From Gammaproteobacteria bacterium (GTDB lineage: Bacteria; Pseudomonadota; Gammaproteobacteria; Burkholderiales; Sulfuricellaceae): 64,000 nucleotides of DNA. Position numbers and translations under genes: made by a program. The stretch is from positions 1 through 64,000 of the forward strand of contig JAHJJI010000096.1 in assembly GCA_018823025.1 (NCBI GenBank), written 5' to 3'. Position 1 is the first letter of the stretch. Every line of letters starts with the position of its first letter. Shown piece after piece: positions 18,311-26,815 of the stretch. The notes under the pieces were generated by a model, which was not told the DNA's origin, ran no database searches, and saw only the letters and a list, made by a program, of their open reading frames with translations.

Positions 18311-18745
18311 ATGACAACAAAACACTCATCACCTGGCGTCTACGGCATACTATGTCTTCACAACCGGAAACTCTACATCGGGTCATCAGAGAACGTCGAG
18401 AGGCGAATCGCTGAGCACCAGACGCAGCTTCGTGGCAAGAGGCACATTCAATTGCCTCGATTGCAACATGACTGGAACAAGTTTGGTGAGAGCGCTTTTG
18501 CTTTCATCCAGTTCCGCTGTCTGCCCTTCCAGCGAGATGCGTATGAGCAGCACCTCATTGAGACCTTGCAAACGCTTGAGCACCAGCTGGGATACAACAA
18601 GATGCTTGGCTGCAAGTGGGGAGTTGAAGCCTCTATCCGCAATACCGAGGCGAAGCTGGTCAGGTCCGGCAGGTTTCGGCGACTTCCTCATGTCGAGGTT
18701 GAGTCGCCGATGACTCCGAGCTACATCGCGACGCAGATTCGCTGA
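18311..18745 (+). CDS. GIY-YIG nuclease-family protein
   Basis: The 144-residue protein starts at ATG 18311. Its N-terminus has GVYGILC and KLYIGSSENVERRIAEH, the GIY-YIG core with the conserved Arg, and NKFGESAFAF follows. This resembles homing-endonuclease-type and phage-associated GIY-YIG domains. The C-terminal 40 residues carry a basic segment (IRNTEAKLVRSGRFRRL) that could bind DNA. The catalytic Glu expected near residue 80-90 may be in the EQHLIETL stretch. Its pairing with an XRE gene suggests a regulated nuclease, but neither defence nor mobility can be shown. Confidence 0.85.
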   Translation: MTTKHSSPGVYGILCLHNRKLYIGSSENVERRIAEHQTQLRGKRHIQLPRLQHDWNKFGESAFAFIQFRCLPFQRDAYEQHLIETLQTLEHQLGYNKMLGCKWGVEASIRNTEAKLVRSGRFRRLPHVEVESPMTPSYIATQIR

Positions 18746-18794
18746 GAGCATCAGAGCCATCTCGTTCATTTATATTTTGCATTAACTGATCGAT

Positions 18795-18907
18795 GTCAGA
18801 AATCGACCGTATTCCGACACCATTGCCATCACCGTAGCCATGCTGTTAGAAAAATAGTCCTTGGCTTTCCTAACAGGCTGTCATATTCTGACACTGTTTT
18901 CTAACAG
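18795..18907 (+). promoter_or_regulatory. Candidate res site / promoter region of the resolvase
   Basis: Immediately before the recombinase gene are three nested palindromes. TGTCAGAA...TTCCGACA forms 26 bp at 18795-18820, and TGTCA-TATTC-TGACA lies at 18879-18893. An 11-bp perfect inverted repeat CTGTTAGAAAA / TTTTCTAACAG lies at 18843-18853 and 18897-18907. The repeated TGTC/GACA ends and spacing fit the three-subsite layout of Tn3-type res sites. Confidence 0.55.
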
Positions 18908-18926
18908 TTCTGGCGAGGAAAAGATC

Positions 18927-19532
18927 ATGACGGTATTTGGATACGGACGGGTTTCAACAGGGCAGCAGACAACCGAGAATCAGCGGCTTGAGCTTGAACA
19001 GGCTGGATATCGGATCGAGCCGGACTACTGGTATGCAGATGAAGGTGTCAGCGGTAAGGTCGCCGCCAGTCAGAGACCGGCCTTCAAGCGTATGTTGGGG
19101 CAGATTCGCAAGGGTGAAACACTTGTGGTGAGCAAGCTCGACCGCCTGGGTCGTGATGCTATCGACGTGCTTCAGACAGTCCGCCAGCTTGGTGAGCGCG
19201 GCATCAAAGTCATCGTGCTTCAGCTTGGTGCCACAGACCTGGCTTCTCCGGCTGGTAAGTTGCTGCTGTCGATGCTGGCGGCGGTTGCTGAGATGGAACG
19301 TGACCTGCTAGTGGAGCGCACCCAAGCCGGATTGGCTCGTGCGAAGTCAGAAGGCAAGAAACTCGGCAGACCGTCTAAAACCACGCCAGAGCAACGCGGT
19401 GAAATACTGCATAGATTGGGCGTAGGCGAATCCGTAAGCGCACTGGCGAGGCTCTATAGCGTCTCCAGGGCTAACATCATCAACATCCGCGAAGTTGCTA
19501 GTTCAGTCGCGGCGGGGCATTGCGCAATGTAG
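18927..19532 (+). CDS. Serine recombinase, Tn3 resolvase/invertase family
   Basis: The 201-residue protein starts at ATG 18927 behind GAGGAAAAG. It has the catalytic Ser10 in YGRVST and the motif SKLDRLGRDAIDVL. The linker helix AAVAEMERDLLVERTQAGL follows, then a C-terminal Hin-like helix-turn-helix (VSALARLYSVSRANIINI). Small serine recombinases resolve cointegrates or plasmid multimers at a res site; the palindromes just upstream fit such a site. No Tn3 transposase or large integrase lies in the window, so the enzyme may serve maintenance of the whole element. All catalytic motifs are intact. Confidence 0.93.
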   Translation: MTVFGYGRVSTGQQTTENQRLELEQAGYRIEPDYWYADEGVSGKVAASQRPAFKRMLGQIRKGETLVVSKLDRLGRDAIDVLQTVRQLGERGIKVIVLQLGATDLASPAGKLLLSMLAAVAEMERDLLVERTQAGLARAKSEGKKLGRPSKTTPEQRGEILHRLGVGESVSALARLYSVSRANIINIREVASSVAAGHCAM

Positions 19533-19674
19533 TACGGGAATCAACTTTTCGGGCAATTCAACTAGGCTTGATCTGTAGGGGTACCGGCTTGCCTTAGAAA
19601 ACAATGTCAGACGGCGTCAGCTCTAATGCTTCAATAAGGGCTGAAATGTGAATTAACCTCGATGCACGAAGTTT

Positions 19675-20028
19675 TTATATTAGGGGTACACCAAGTTCTT
19701 GCAGAATTTTTTTTGCTTGAGCAAGAGCTATTCCTGAATCCCTGGATGTTATGGTTCGAGTAGTATTGTAGTCAGCATCATTCCGCTTTACCCGTGATTC
19801 GTCGAGCCGATTTGCCAAGGCTGATTTCCCCGCATTGGAATAGTGGTCGCGTACTGTTTTGTGAACTCCGGGTGACTTATCGGCTATACCAGCCTTATCC
19901 CTCGCCTCAAGAAAAGCACCATAGTACGCTTTGGAAATTACAGTACGAGCGAGGGCTTCGCTATGTGGATTTTGCTGCGTATACAACCAGCCTGCGAGGT
20001 AATAATAATCAACTGGCTTGAAGGCCAT
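19675..20028 (-). CDS. HEPN-domain protein, third gene of TIGR04255 operon
   Basis: The 117-residue protein is one HEPN-like bundle. VISKAYYGAFLEARDKAG (about 30-47) matches the first conserved helix, and RVKRNDADYNTTR (about 78-90) matches the R..ADY segment of the HEPN family. The classical Rx4-6H catalytic pair is not clear here, because a Tyr stands where a His is expected, so it may act as a regulator or binding partner instead of an RNase. It begins with ATG directly after the stop of the preceding gene with no gap, so it is translated with it. I infer a toxin or defence role from the operon, not from homology. Confidence 0.7.
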   Translation of the reverse strand: MAFKPVDYYYLAGWLYTQQNPHSEALARTVISKAYYGAFLEARDKAGIADKSPGVHKTVRDHYSNAGKSALANRLDESRVKRNDADYNTTRTITSRDSGIALAQAKKILQELGVPLI

Positions 20029-20559
20029 TTATGCTTGCGATACTACAACAAAAGAAAGTATTGCCAATAGGGTTGGATCATTTTCTGCCTTAGCAAAAAA
20101 AACATCCTCAACATCCAAAAGCTTTTCAAAGTCTTCCATCCCGGAATGTACAGTAATAACTGGCTTAACCCACCCCTCCTCAGGGTCTGTGTGTAAAGCA
20201 GCATCTATTTGTACATCGCCATAAGTATCACGTATTGCTACAAGCAAATAATCTAGCGCTTCCAACGAAACCTGTGAGGAATGCAGGAGGAAATCTGCTA
20301 ACTCTGACGTTATCCAGAAGTGCTCTGGTTTCTCAATGGTGCGGTTGTACCCACCTGTAATAAAGCTGCCAATATGTGAATATGTAGAGGTATTGTTTTG
20401 CGTTCGATAAACATCACCAGAAATATGCTTGTTGGCATGATCTGTCATCTCTTGCTGCGAAATCGCTAACAAGGCTTGCGCGGCAAAGAACCCTACTCCA
20501 ACAACCAGTGCTTGGCGGCTAAACGTGCTCAAACCTTGATCGTAGTGAATTTTATTCAT
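20029..20559 (-). CDS. Hypothetical protein, second gene of TIGR04255 operon
   Basis: I do not recognise this 176-residue protein. A hydrophobic stretch (ALVVGVGFFAAQALLAI, about residues 17-33) could be a membrane or buried helix. The rest is mixed, with an acidic C-terminal third. It overlaps the TIGR04255 gene before it by 8 bases and abuts the HEPN gene after it, so the three are surely one transcript and probably act together. No known nuclease, ATPase or peptidase motif is visible. Confidence 0.65.
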   Translation of the reverse strand: MNKIHYDQGLSTFSRQALVVGVGFFAAQALLAISQQEMTDHANKHISGDVYRTQNNTSTYSHIGSFITGGYNRTIEKPEHFWITSELADFLLHSSQVSLEALDYLLVAIRDTYGDVQIDAALHTDPEEGWVKPVITVHSGMEDFEKLLDVEDVFFAKAENDPTLLAILSFVVVSQA

Positions 20560-21295
20560 ATTCGGGCTCCAGCGCTGTAACAGTTTCCGGCTTCAGGCAA
20601 GCAAAAAATATTTGCTTATTTGCTTGATGAATCGCATCCAGCTTGTCGGAGAATTCAATAAGCAATTCATCAAATGAAATACTCTCTTGAATAGCAATGG
20701 TATCAACATCAACAATCAATCCTTGCCTTGACTCGCTTTGCAAAATAGCTGTTGCAGAAGACACCACTTGAACCGCGTGAAGAAAGCCATCTCTTGGGAT
20801 TTCTAAGCGAAGCTGAAATGCTTCATTTTCTAATTTATGTCCGGCAAGAGTCACATCAAAATTAACAAAGTCCACCTGCTCTCGAAGGCTGGTCGCAGGG
20901 AGTAAATCTATATATTTAAGTGCATAACGCTCTACGGACTTTATAAAGGTTGCGCCTTTCAGTGCCTCCATTACCTTAGTAATCGCTGGCTTAAAACTAG
21001 TCCAGCCAGGGTATGGATGCTTAAAGCCAATTGACACACTATGGTCGCCAACATTAATGTAAAACTGTTCCCAATCAAGTCTACTTAATGGTGCAAACTG
21101 CAAATTAGGATCTGCATCTCTCATAGCCTGGGGTATCTGCGCCATTGGAAGTTGCTCAATCGCCTTGTTGCCGTCAAGCTCCCCATACAAAATGCCTGGC
21201 AATATGCCACCAGCAGGAAAAACGCTCGTGAAGCGTATCTCAAATACGCCATCAATCAACGGCTCTTTCTTAAGCTTTTTCGGTAGGGTTTGCAT
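20552..21295 (-). CDS. TIGR04255 family protein, first gene of three-gene operon
   Basis: The 247-residue protein opens with LKKEPLIDGVFEIRF, the signature N-terminus of TIGR04255 (typically K.PI.EAVFEIRF). IKSVERYALKYIDLLPA at about 120-136 also fits. The family is sporadic, widespread in bacteria and of unknown function; I know of no proven biochemical activity. Members often sit in variable regions beside small unknown genes. Here it leads an operon with an unknown protein (8-base overlap) and a HEPN protein. The family call is fairly secure; any defence function is inference. Confidence 0.78.
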   Translation of the reverse strand: MQTLPKKLKKEPLIDGVFEIRFTSVFPAGGILPGILYGELDGNKAIEQLPMAQIPQAMRDADPNLQFAPLSRLDWEQFYINVGDHSVSIGFKHPYPGWTSFKPAITKVMEALKGATFIKSVERYALKYIDLLPATSLREQVDFVNFDVTLAGHKLENEAFQLRLEIPRDGFLHAVQVVSSATAILQSESRQGLIVDVDTIAIQESISFDELLIEFSDKLDAIHQANKQIFFACLKPETVTALEPEYE

Positions 21296-21804
21296 GGTCT
21301 AACAGCAGGTTGTAATTTTTAGTTCGCGCTGAATCTTATCAGAGAATGAAGAGAGTATAGCAGTTTACTGCAAGGAACCAATCTGCGAGTTGGGTCGCAC
21401 ACGGCAGTTCGTCTTTCCAGATAGCCGACGCTGCGTCTAAACGGACATTCAACAACAATTCATGACCGGCAACAGGAGTAAGGTCTGGAAGTGACCATCT
21501 CAGACTGCGGAACTGAGCCAGTTCTAGAAACTGAAACTCTGAAACCACCTGTCAGATTAAATTTGAGCTGCTAAAGAGATTCTCTAATTGTTAGAGTTCA
21601 TGCCTTACTTTCCAAAACCAGTAAGACCTTGAACATGGAGTTGTTACCAAATTTTTGGCATCCAGTACACTTCCCCCACATTCAAGAACCTTTCCGCTAT
21701 CATAGTATCTACCTCAGTAGAGGTGAAAGTTGCTCCGGTTTTTGTTCTGGTTTTGTGTTGTTGAATGCGATAAATACAGTATCTTACTGTTTAAATAAGG
21801 TTTT
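21296..21804. other. Island terminal segment without supported genes
   Basis: About 500 bases between the TIGR04255 gene and the ychF remnant. A 69-codon minus-strand frame at 21339-21548 has no ribosome site or recognisable motif and is not called. A 15-base palindrome ACAGTA-TCT-TACTGT lies at 21776-21790, 26 bases from the ychF break, and might belong to the element end. Confidence 0.4.
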
Positions 21805-21921
21805 TCAGAGCGCCTGGCAGAAGGGATAGTTCTCCGCTGCAATTCCGGCGCTGGTGATGGCGTTGAACAGGGTGGACTTGCCGACGTTGGGCAAACCGAC
21901 GATACCGCATTGCAGACTCAT
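21805..21921 (-). pseudogene. ychF: Truncated 5' end of ychF (ribosome-binding ATPase/GTPase)
   Basis: The frame begins [20 protein letters not shown], the P-loop N-terminus of YchF (Obg-family ATPase), and continues [11 protein letters not shown]. After codon 35 the homology stops and three codons (QAL) lead to TGA. The break is at about 21816/21817. ychF normally follows pth in this neighbourhood, so the native gene has been cut by the island. The rest of ychF should lie beyond the left end of the island unless a second copy exists. Confidence 0.85.
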
Positions 21922-21968
21922 GAAAATCCTTTAATTATCAGTTCTATTTCAAACAAACCAGACATCTA

Positions 21969-22685
21969 TTATAACCCTGCCAGCAAAGCCCGCTGCGCTT
22001 CGTCCAGATAACACCATTCGCTCTCTTTCAGCCCCAGCGCATCCAGCGTCAAGTTGCCGATTGCCGTGCGGCTCAAGGCATCGCAATGATTGCCGGCGGC
22101 AGCCAGCATGCGCTTGACCTGATGATACTTGCCCTGCTCCAGCACGATCTCCAGCCGGTGCTCGTCTATCTTGCGGCAGGTCACCGCTGCCAGCGGGGCG
22201 GGCTCATCGTGCAGCTTTACACCGGCCAGCAGCATCTCGACCAGCGCTGGCGTCACCGGGTCGTGCGTGGTGGCGACATAAACCTTGGGGACGTGCCGCT
22301 TGGGGGACGACTGGGCGTGAATAAAAGCGCCGTCATCCGACATCAGCAATATTCCGGTGGTGTCGTGATCGAGACGGCCCACCGTCTGAACGTCACGCCA
22401 GGTGAACTGTTCCGGAAACAGGGTCAGCACGCCGGGATGGTGGCTGGGTTTCCTGGAACATTCAAAGTTGGCGGGCTTGTTCAGCGCAATATAAACATGC
22501 TCGCGGTAAACCCATTCATCACCATAGACGGAAAACTCGAGGGCCTCGGTTTCAAAGGTGGCGCGAGCATTAGTAATGCATGCGCCGGCAATCGAAACCT
22601 CGCCCGCTGCTATCATCTGCTGGCAACCCTTGCGGGTGCCAAAGCCCTGGGATTGCAGGATGCGGTCGAGAGTCAGCTTGCTCAT
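21969..22685 (-). CDS. rsuA: 16S rRNA pseudouridine synthase RsuA-like
   Basis: The 238-residue protein has an N-terminal S4-like RNA-binding domain (LDRILQSQGFGTRKGCQQMI). The RluB/RsuA catalytic domain follows with GRLDHDTTG (about residues 103-111), which holds the active-site Asp. YHQVKRML near the C-terminus is the family's conserved RNA-contact segment. It converts a uridine in 16S rRNA (U516 in E. coli) to pseudouridine. It lies between pth and the ychF remnant, so it is inserted into an otherwise standard gene order. RsuA fits better than RluE because of the full S4 domain. Confidence 0.88.
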   Translation of the reverse strand: MSKLTLDRILQSQGFGTRKGCQQMIAAGEVSIAGACITNARATFETEALEFSVYGDEWVYREHVYIALNKPANFECSRKPSHHPGVLTLFPEQFTWRDVQTVGRLDHDTTGILLMSDDGAFIHAQSSPKRHVPKVYVATTHDPVTPALVEMLLAGVKLHDEPAPLAAVTCRKIDEHRLEIVLEQGKYHQVKRMLAAAGNHCDALSRTAIGNLTLDALGLKESEWCYLDEAQRALLAGL

Positions 22686-22710
22686 GGAGCGCTCAACTTA
22701 AAACGACGTG

Positions 22711-22792
22711 TAGGATGGGTTAAGGCGCTCGCGCCGATACCCATCTCTTTGCGGTGATCGTTGATGGGTATCACTGCGTTCCACCCATCCTA
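22711..22792. repeat. Dispersed palindromic repeat (TAGGATGGG family), copy 1
   Basis: The ends TAGGATGGGT and CCACCCATCCTA are inverted repeats, and GATACCCATC / GATGGGTATC form an inner pair. A second copy lies at 26733-26810. This copy runs into the 3' end of pth and encodes its last residues (RMGGTQ). Confidence 0.75.
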
Positions 22793-23388
22793 CCTGCACC
22801 TTCCGATTTCGGTTTGGTATGCAACTTGATCATCGCGGCGGGAAAATCGCCCGACAGCAGTTGCGGCAGCCCGACGAGGCTGGCATCGACGGCGCTGTCG
22901 ATCAGCTCCTGCTCTGCACGCTGCGGTGCATTGAGCACGAAATTCACCACGGCGTTGCGGTCACCGGGATGGCCGATGCCCAGACGAAGACGCCAGAAAT
23001 CCGGCGTGCCAAGCTGGGCGATGATGTCCTTGAGACCGTTATGGCCGCCGTGACCGCCGCCTTTTTTCAGGCGCACCGTGCCTGGCGGCAAATCGAGTTC
23101 ATCGTGCACCACCAGGATCTCGTCCGGCTCGATCTTGTAAAAACTGGCCAGTGCGCTGACGGCACGGCCACTTAGATTCATAAAGGTTTCCGGCTTCAAC
23201 AGCCAGACCTCGCGATTGTTGACAGCAAGCCGTGCGGCCAGACCATGAAACTTTTTTTCAGGCTTGAAGCTGGCGGATTTTCCTGCCGCCACGGCCTCCA
23301 CCCACCAGAAGCCGGCATTGTGCCGGGTGGCTTCGTATTCCCGTCCCGGATTTCCCAAACCTACTATCAGGCGGATTCCTGTCGTCAT
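22771..23388 (-). CDS. pth: Peptidyl-tRNA hydrolase
   Basis: The 205-residue enzyme releases tRNA from stalled peptidyl-tRNA. The start is ATG 23388 ([15 protein letters not shown]); a longer frame adds a non-conserved leader. It has [15 protein letters not shown] with the catalytic His, [10 protein letters not shown], the catalytic Asp in [11 protein letters not shown], and [10 protein letters not shown]. It follows rplY in the usual order. The C-terminal tail ends in residues encoded by a dispersed repeat, so its last seven residues are not native to the family. Confidence 0.96.
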   Translation of the reverse strand: MTTGIRLIVGLGNPGREYEATRHNAGFWWVEAVAAGKSASFKPEKKFHGLAARLAVNNREVWLLKPETFMNLSGRAVSALASFYKIEPDEILVVHDELDLPPGTVRLKKGGGHGGHNGLKDIIAQLGTPDFWRLRLGIGHPGDRNAVVNFVLNAPQRAEQELIDSAVDASLVGLPQLLSGDFPAAMIKLHTKPKSEGAGRMGGTQ

Positions 23389-23404
23389 TTTCGATCCCAC
23401 AATG

Positions 23405-23450
23405 AAAAAACCCGCCGAGCGCACCCCATAAAGGTCGTATGCTCGACGGG
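23405..23450 (-). terminator. Terminator or attenuator between rplY and pth
   Basis: On the minus strand CCCGTCGAGC pairs with GCTCGGCGGG (one G-U), followed by six T. It lies 34 bases after the rplY stop and before pth, so it may end part of the rplY transcript while some reads through. Confidence 0.7.
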
Positions 23451-23483
23451 CTCCTTACAAGCAGCCAAGCAGCTGCGAGTCGC

Positions 23484-24101
23484 TTACTCCTTGACTTCGA
23501 CCTCTGCTGCCGCAGCTGCTGCTTCAACCGCACCGCGCGGAATGGTGATCGTCGCTACAGCCAGATCTTCGCCTTTGGTCAGCGGGATCAGTTCGATACC
23601 CTTGCCCAGTTTCAGCTCGGACAGGTGAATCGAGTGACCAGCAGCCAGGTTGGCCAGATCCACTTCGATGAACTCGGGCAGGTCCTTCGGCAGGCAGGCC
23701 ACGTCCACTTCGGTGATGATGTGGCTGACGATGCCGGAAGAAAGCTTCACGCCAGGAGCGATGTCGGCATTTGCGAAATGCAGTGGCACCTTGATGTGAA
23801 TCTTTTCTTTCGGGTTAACGCGCTGGAAGTCCACGTGCATCACTACCGGGCGGAACGGGTGCATCTGGTAGTCACGCAGCAGCACTTGCTCGGCCTTGCC
23901 GTCGAGGTTCAACGACAGGATCGTGGCGTGAAAGGCCTCGTTCTTCAGTTTGTAGAACACTTCTTTGTGGTCCAGTTCGATGGCTGCAGCATCTTTTTCG
24001 CCACCATAAACCACTGCCGGGATGCGGCCCGTGCGACGCAGGCGGCGGCTCGCACCCGTTCCCTGTAGCGTACGCGCGGTTGCGCTGATTTCGATTTTCA
24101 T
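23484..24101 (-). CDS. rplY: 50S ribosomal protein L25, long CTC/TL5 form
   Basis: The 205-residue protein starts at ATG 24101 ([20 protein letters not shown]) behind AGGAG; an upstream ATG gives a non-conserved leader. The N-terminal domain binds 5S rRNA ([10 protein letters not shown]) and the C-terminal beta domain is the CTC extension found in beta- and other proteobacteria. The end is Ala/Glu-rich ([14 protein letters not shown]). It sits between prs and pth in the conserved order. Confidence 0.96.
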   Translation of the reverse strand: MKIEISATARTLQGTGASRRLRRTGRIPAVVYGGEKDAAAIELDHKEVFYKLKNEAFHATILSLNLDGKAEQVLLRDYQMHPFRPVVMHVDFQRVNPKEKIHIKVPLHFANADIAPGVKLSSGIVSHIITEVDVACLPKDLPEFIEVDLANLAAGHSIHLSELKLGKGIELIPLTKGEDLAVATITIPRGAVEAAAAAAEVEVKE

Positions 24102-24188
24102 GTTGATGCTCCTAAAGTTAAAATGCCGCCCGCGACCAGGCAGCATTCGGTTTGCGCAGAGCCGGTATAAAACCGACCCCGCAAAAAA

Positions 24189-25139
24189 TTATTCCATGAA
24201 CAGCGAGCTGACCGAATCCTCGTTGCTGATCCGGCGCATCGTTTCGGCCATCAGTTCCGCCACGGAAAGCTGACGGATACGGCTACAATTTTTGGCATCT
24301 TCACGCAACGGGATGGTATCGGTCACGACCAGCTCATCCAGATGCGAACTCATCACGCGCTCTATCGCAGGACCGGACAACACCGGGTGGGTACAGTACG
24401 CCACCACTTTTTCCGCGCCGTGCTCTTTCAAAGCCTTAGCGGCCTCGCACAGGGTGTTGGCAGTATCGACCAGGTCGTCCATCAGCACGCAGGTGCGGCC
24501 CCGAACGTCGCCGATGATGTGCATCACCTTGGCGACGTTGGCCTTGGGGCGGCGTTTGTCGATAATCGCCAGATCCACGTCCAGGCGCTTGGCCAGTGCA
24601 CGGGCACGCACCACACCACCGACGTCGGGCGATACCACGATCAGGTTCTCGTAATGCTGTTTCCACACGTCGCCGAGCAGAATCGGTGCAGCGTAGACGT
24701 TGTCCACCGGGATGTCGAAAAAGCCCTGAATCTGGTCGGCATGCAGGTCCATGGTCAGCAGGCGATCCACGCCGGCGCTGGTGAGCATGTTTGCCACCAC
24801 CTTGGCGGTGATTGCAACGCGCGCCGAGCGCGGTCTGCGATCCTGGCGTGCATAGCCCAGGTAGGGAATGGCTGCGGTGATACGTCCGGCCGAGGAGCGC
24901 TTGAGCGCATCCACCATCACCAGGACTTCCATCAGGGTGTCATTGGTCGGGGTACAGGTCGATTGCAGCACGAATACATCCTTGCCGCGAACGTTTTCGA
25001 GGATCTCGATCATCACCTCGCCGTCGCTGAAACGACCGACCGTCGCTCGCCCAAGACGAAGATTGAGATGTTTCACCACCTCCTCGGCAAGCCGGGGATT
25101 TGCGTTACCGGTGAAAACCATCATGCTGCCGTATGCCAT
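24189..25139 (-). CDS. prs: Ribose-phosphate pyrophosphokinase
   Basis: The 316-residue enzyme makes PRPP from ribose 5-phosphate and ATP, for nucleotide, histidine and tryptophan synthesis. It has [10 protein letters not shown] near residue 38, [13 protein letters not shown] and the PRPP-binding [13 protein letters not shown] near residue 220. Length matches the family. It lies directly downstream of tRNA-Gln and ispE, as in most betaproteobacteria, and may share their transcript. Confidence 0.97.
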   Translation of the reverse strand: MAYGSMMVFTGNANPRLAEEVVKHLNLRLGRATVGRFSDGEVMIEILENVRGKDVFVLQSTCTPTNDTLMEVLVMVDALKRSSAGRITAAIPYLGYARQDRRPRSARVAITAKVVANMLTSAGVDRLLTMDLHADQIQGFFDIPVDNVYAAPILLGDVWKQHYENLIVVSPDVGGVVRARALAKRLDVDLAIIDKRRPKANVAKVMHIIGDVRGRTCVLMDDLVDTANTLCEAAKALKEHGAEKVVAYCTHPVLSGPAIERVMSSHLDELVVTDTIPLREDAKNCSRIRQLSVAELMAETMRRISNEDSVSSLFME

Positions 25140-25204
25140 GACGCGCCCTTAAAAACAAACGTAGGGACGGCGCATGCGACGTCCCTACCGGTTTGGATTA
25201 CAAC

Positions 25205-25279
25205 TGGCTGGGGAGGTAGGGATCGAACCTACGAATGCTGGAATCAAAATCCAGTGCCTTACCACTTGGCGACTCCCCA
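25205..25279 (-). tRNA. tRNA-Gln (anticodon TTG)
   Basis: The minus strand folds as a full tRNA. The acceptor stem TGGGGAG/CTCCCCA is followed by discriminator G and an encoded CCA, the anticodon loop is TTTTGAT with TTG, and the T-arm has GGTTCGATCC. The 5' end lies one base after the ispE stop codon, and prs follows at 25139. Confidence 0.96.
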
Positions 25280-26110
25280 TTAACTGATAAAACCGTACAA
25301 AGGATGCCTATCCAGGCCCTTTGCCACAAAACCGGCCATCTGCGCCGGCTTCACGGAAAACACTTTATTCGCTTCTTCCTGGCTCGAAAACGCGGCAAAA
25401 ACACACGCTCCCGATCCGGTCATCCTGGCATCGCCGAAGGCCTTGAGCCAATCCAGGCACTCGGCAACCTGCGGGTACTTCCGGCACACCACAGGCTCCA
25501 GATCATTTCTTCCGCAGCCCGTTGAAAAGTCCGACATTTTGATAGGTTTCGTATCGCGTGTCAATTCCCCGCTGGTAAAAATCTCTACCGTAGAAACTAC
25601 CACCGACGGCACCAGCACCACATACCAGGCTGGCGGAAGCGCCACCGGCTGGAGTTTTTCGCCCACGCCCTCGGCAAAGGCGCTCTCGCCGAACACGAAT
25701 ACCGGCACATCGGCACCGAGGCGCAAACCCAGCTCCTGCAACATTTGGCGGCTGAGATTCAGGCCCCACAAGCGGTTCAGCGCCAGCAGCACCGTAGCGG
25801 CGTCGGAACTGCCCCCACCCAGGCCGCCGCCCATCGGCAAACGCTTCTCCAGGAAGATATCCGCGCCTAGACGACATCCGGTTTCCTGCTGCAGCAGACG
25901 CGCAGCACGTACGGTGAGATCCTGTTCCGGGTCCAGGCCGGGCAACGGATTCACCCGCCGGATCACGCCATCATCACGGACAGTAAAAGAAAGGCTGTCG
26001 CCGTAATCGACGAAACGAAACACCGTTTGCAACAAATGATAGCCGTCCGGCCGCCGGCCCACCACATGCAGGAACAGGTTCAGCTTGGCCGGGGCGGGGA
26101 AGGTAGTCAT
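25280..26110 (-). CDS. ispE: 4-(cytidine 5'-diphospho)-2-C-methyl-D-erythritol kinase
   Basis: The 276-residue GHMP kinase phosphorylates CDP-methylerythritol in the MEP isoprenoid pathway. It opens with [22 protein letters not shown], with the conserved substrate Lys, has the ATP-binding [15 protein letters not shown] near residue 92-106 and [12 protein letters not shown] at the C-terminal side. It overlaps lolB by 4 bases and its stop abuts the tRNA-Gln gene. Confidence 0.97.
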   Translation of the reverse strand: MTTFPAPAKLNLFLHVVGRRPDGYHLLQTVFRFVDYGDSLSFTVRDDGVIRRVNPLPGLDPEQDLTVRAARLLQQETGCRLGADIFLEKRLPMGGGLGGGSSDAATVLLALNRLWGLNLSRQMLQELGLRLGADVPVFVFGESAFAEGVGEKLQPVALPPAWYVVLVPSVVVSTVEIFTSGELTRDTKPIKMSDFSTGCGRNDLEPVVCRKYPQVAECLDWLKAFGDARMTGSGACVFAAFSSQEEANKVFSVKPAQMAGFVAKGLDRHPLYGFIS

Positions 26111-26703
26111 GGCAGCACCCAGTCATCAATCACCAACCGGACCCGCAGGCGCTCGTCCAGCGCCACCTCCAGCTTGGCTGGCAGCAAAGTTCCCTGCACC
26201 ATCCGGTAACCGAGATAGTCAACGCGCCAGCCATTCTGACGCAGGCCACGAAGCTGCAGCTTATCGTCCAGTTCGCTTTCTGCCACGCTATCCGGTGCGG
26301 AGCGGCCCATCACCCAGTATTGCAGGCCGCGCGCCGGCAGGCGCCAGCCCAGCACTTCCTTGGTCAGGCTTTCCACGTCCGAGGCTCGGTAACTCTGCCC
26401 ATCTGAGGTCTCCAGCGAAGCGCCGGCAGAATTACTCACAATCCGGGCGACACCCTGCCCCAACGGAGAAAGAATAAAAATCTCGTCCTCCTCGGCAGCG
26501 TGACTCCACCGCAACGAACCGGAAAAACTCTCCCCGTTGTGCGACACAGCGATCCGGCCTGACAGCCGGAACAAACCATCAGTGCCGACATCCGCCTGCG
26601 GGCGGGTGGCCGATTCAAGTTCCAGCGGGGGCACCGGCAGTTCAGCACAACCCCACAGCAACGCTGAAACGACGAATAGACCGAAACATCGCAGAATTGT
26701 CAT
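26107..26703 (-). CDS. lolB: Outer-membrane lipoprotein receptor LolB
   Basis: The 198-residue protein has a lipoprotein signal peptide ending at LLWGC (Cys about 19). The rest is a single LolB beta-barrel-like domain with [18 protein letters not shown] and, later, [15 protein letters not shown]. It accepts lipoproteins from LolA and places them in the outer membrane. The gene lies between the TPR lipoprotein and ispE, the standard betaproteobacterial setting, and overlaps ispE. Confidence 0.92.
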   Translation of the reverse strand: MTILRCFGLFVVSALLWGCAELPVPPLELESATRPQADVGTDGLFRLSGRIAVSHNGESFSGSLRWSHAAEEDEIFILSPLGQGVARIVSNSAGASLETSDGQSYRASDVESLTKEVLGWRLPARGLQYWVMGRSAPDSVAESELDDKLQLRGLRQNGWRVDYLGYRMVQGTLLPAKLEVALDERLRVRLVIDDWVLP

Positions 26704-26732
26704 TTTTGGAAGAGGCAGAAGTTCGTAAATCG

Positions 26733-26810
26733 TAGGATGGGTGGAGCGTAGCGATACCCATCATCAGGCGACCGGTTAACGATGGGTATCTCTACGCTCC
26801 ACCCATCCTA
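26733..26810. repeat. Dispersed palindromic repeat (TAGGATGGG family), copy 2
   Basis: TAGGATGGGTGGAGCGTAG and its inverted match at the other end (ending CCACCCATCCTA) enclose GATACCCATC and GATGGGTATC, giving a long hairpin. It sits in the gap between the TPR gene and lolB. The copy at 22711-22792 has the same ends. Confidence 0.8.
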
Positions 26811-26815
26811 CATGC

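Noticed and set aside
21339-21548. 69-codon minus-strand frame near the island end
   Set aside because: No ribosome site or recognisable motif, and the segment looks like non-coding island DNA.
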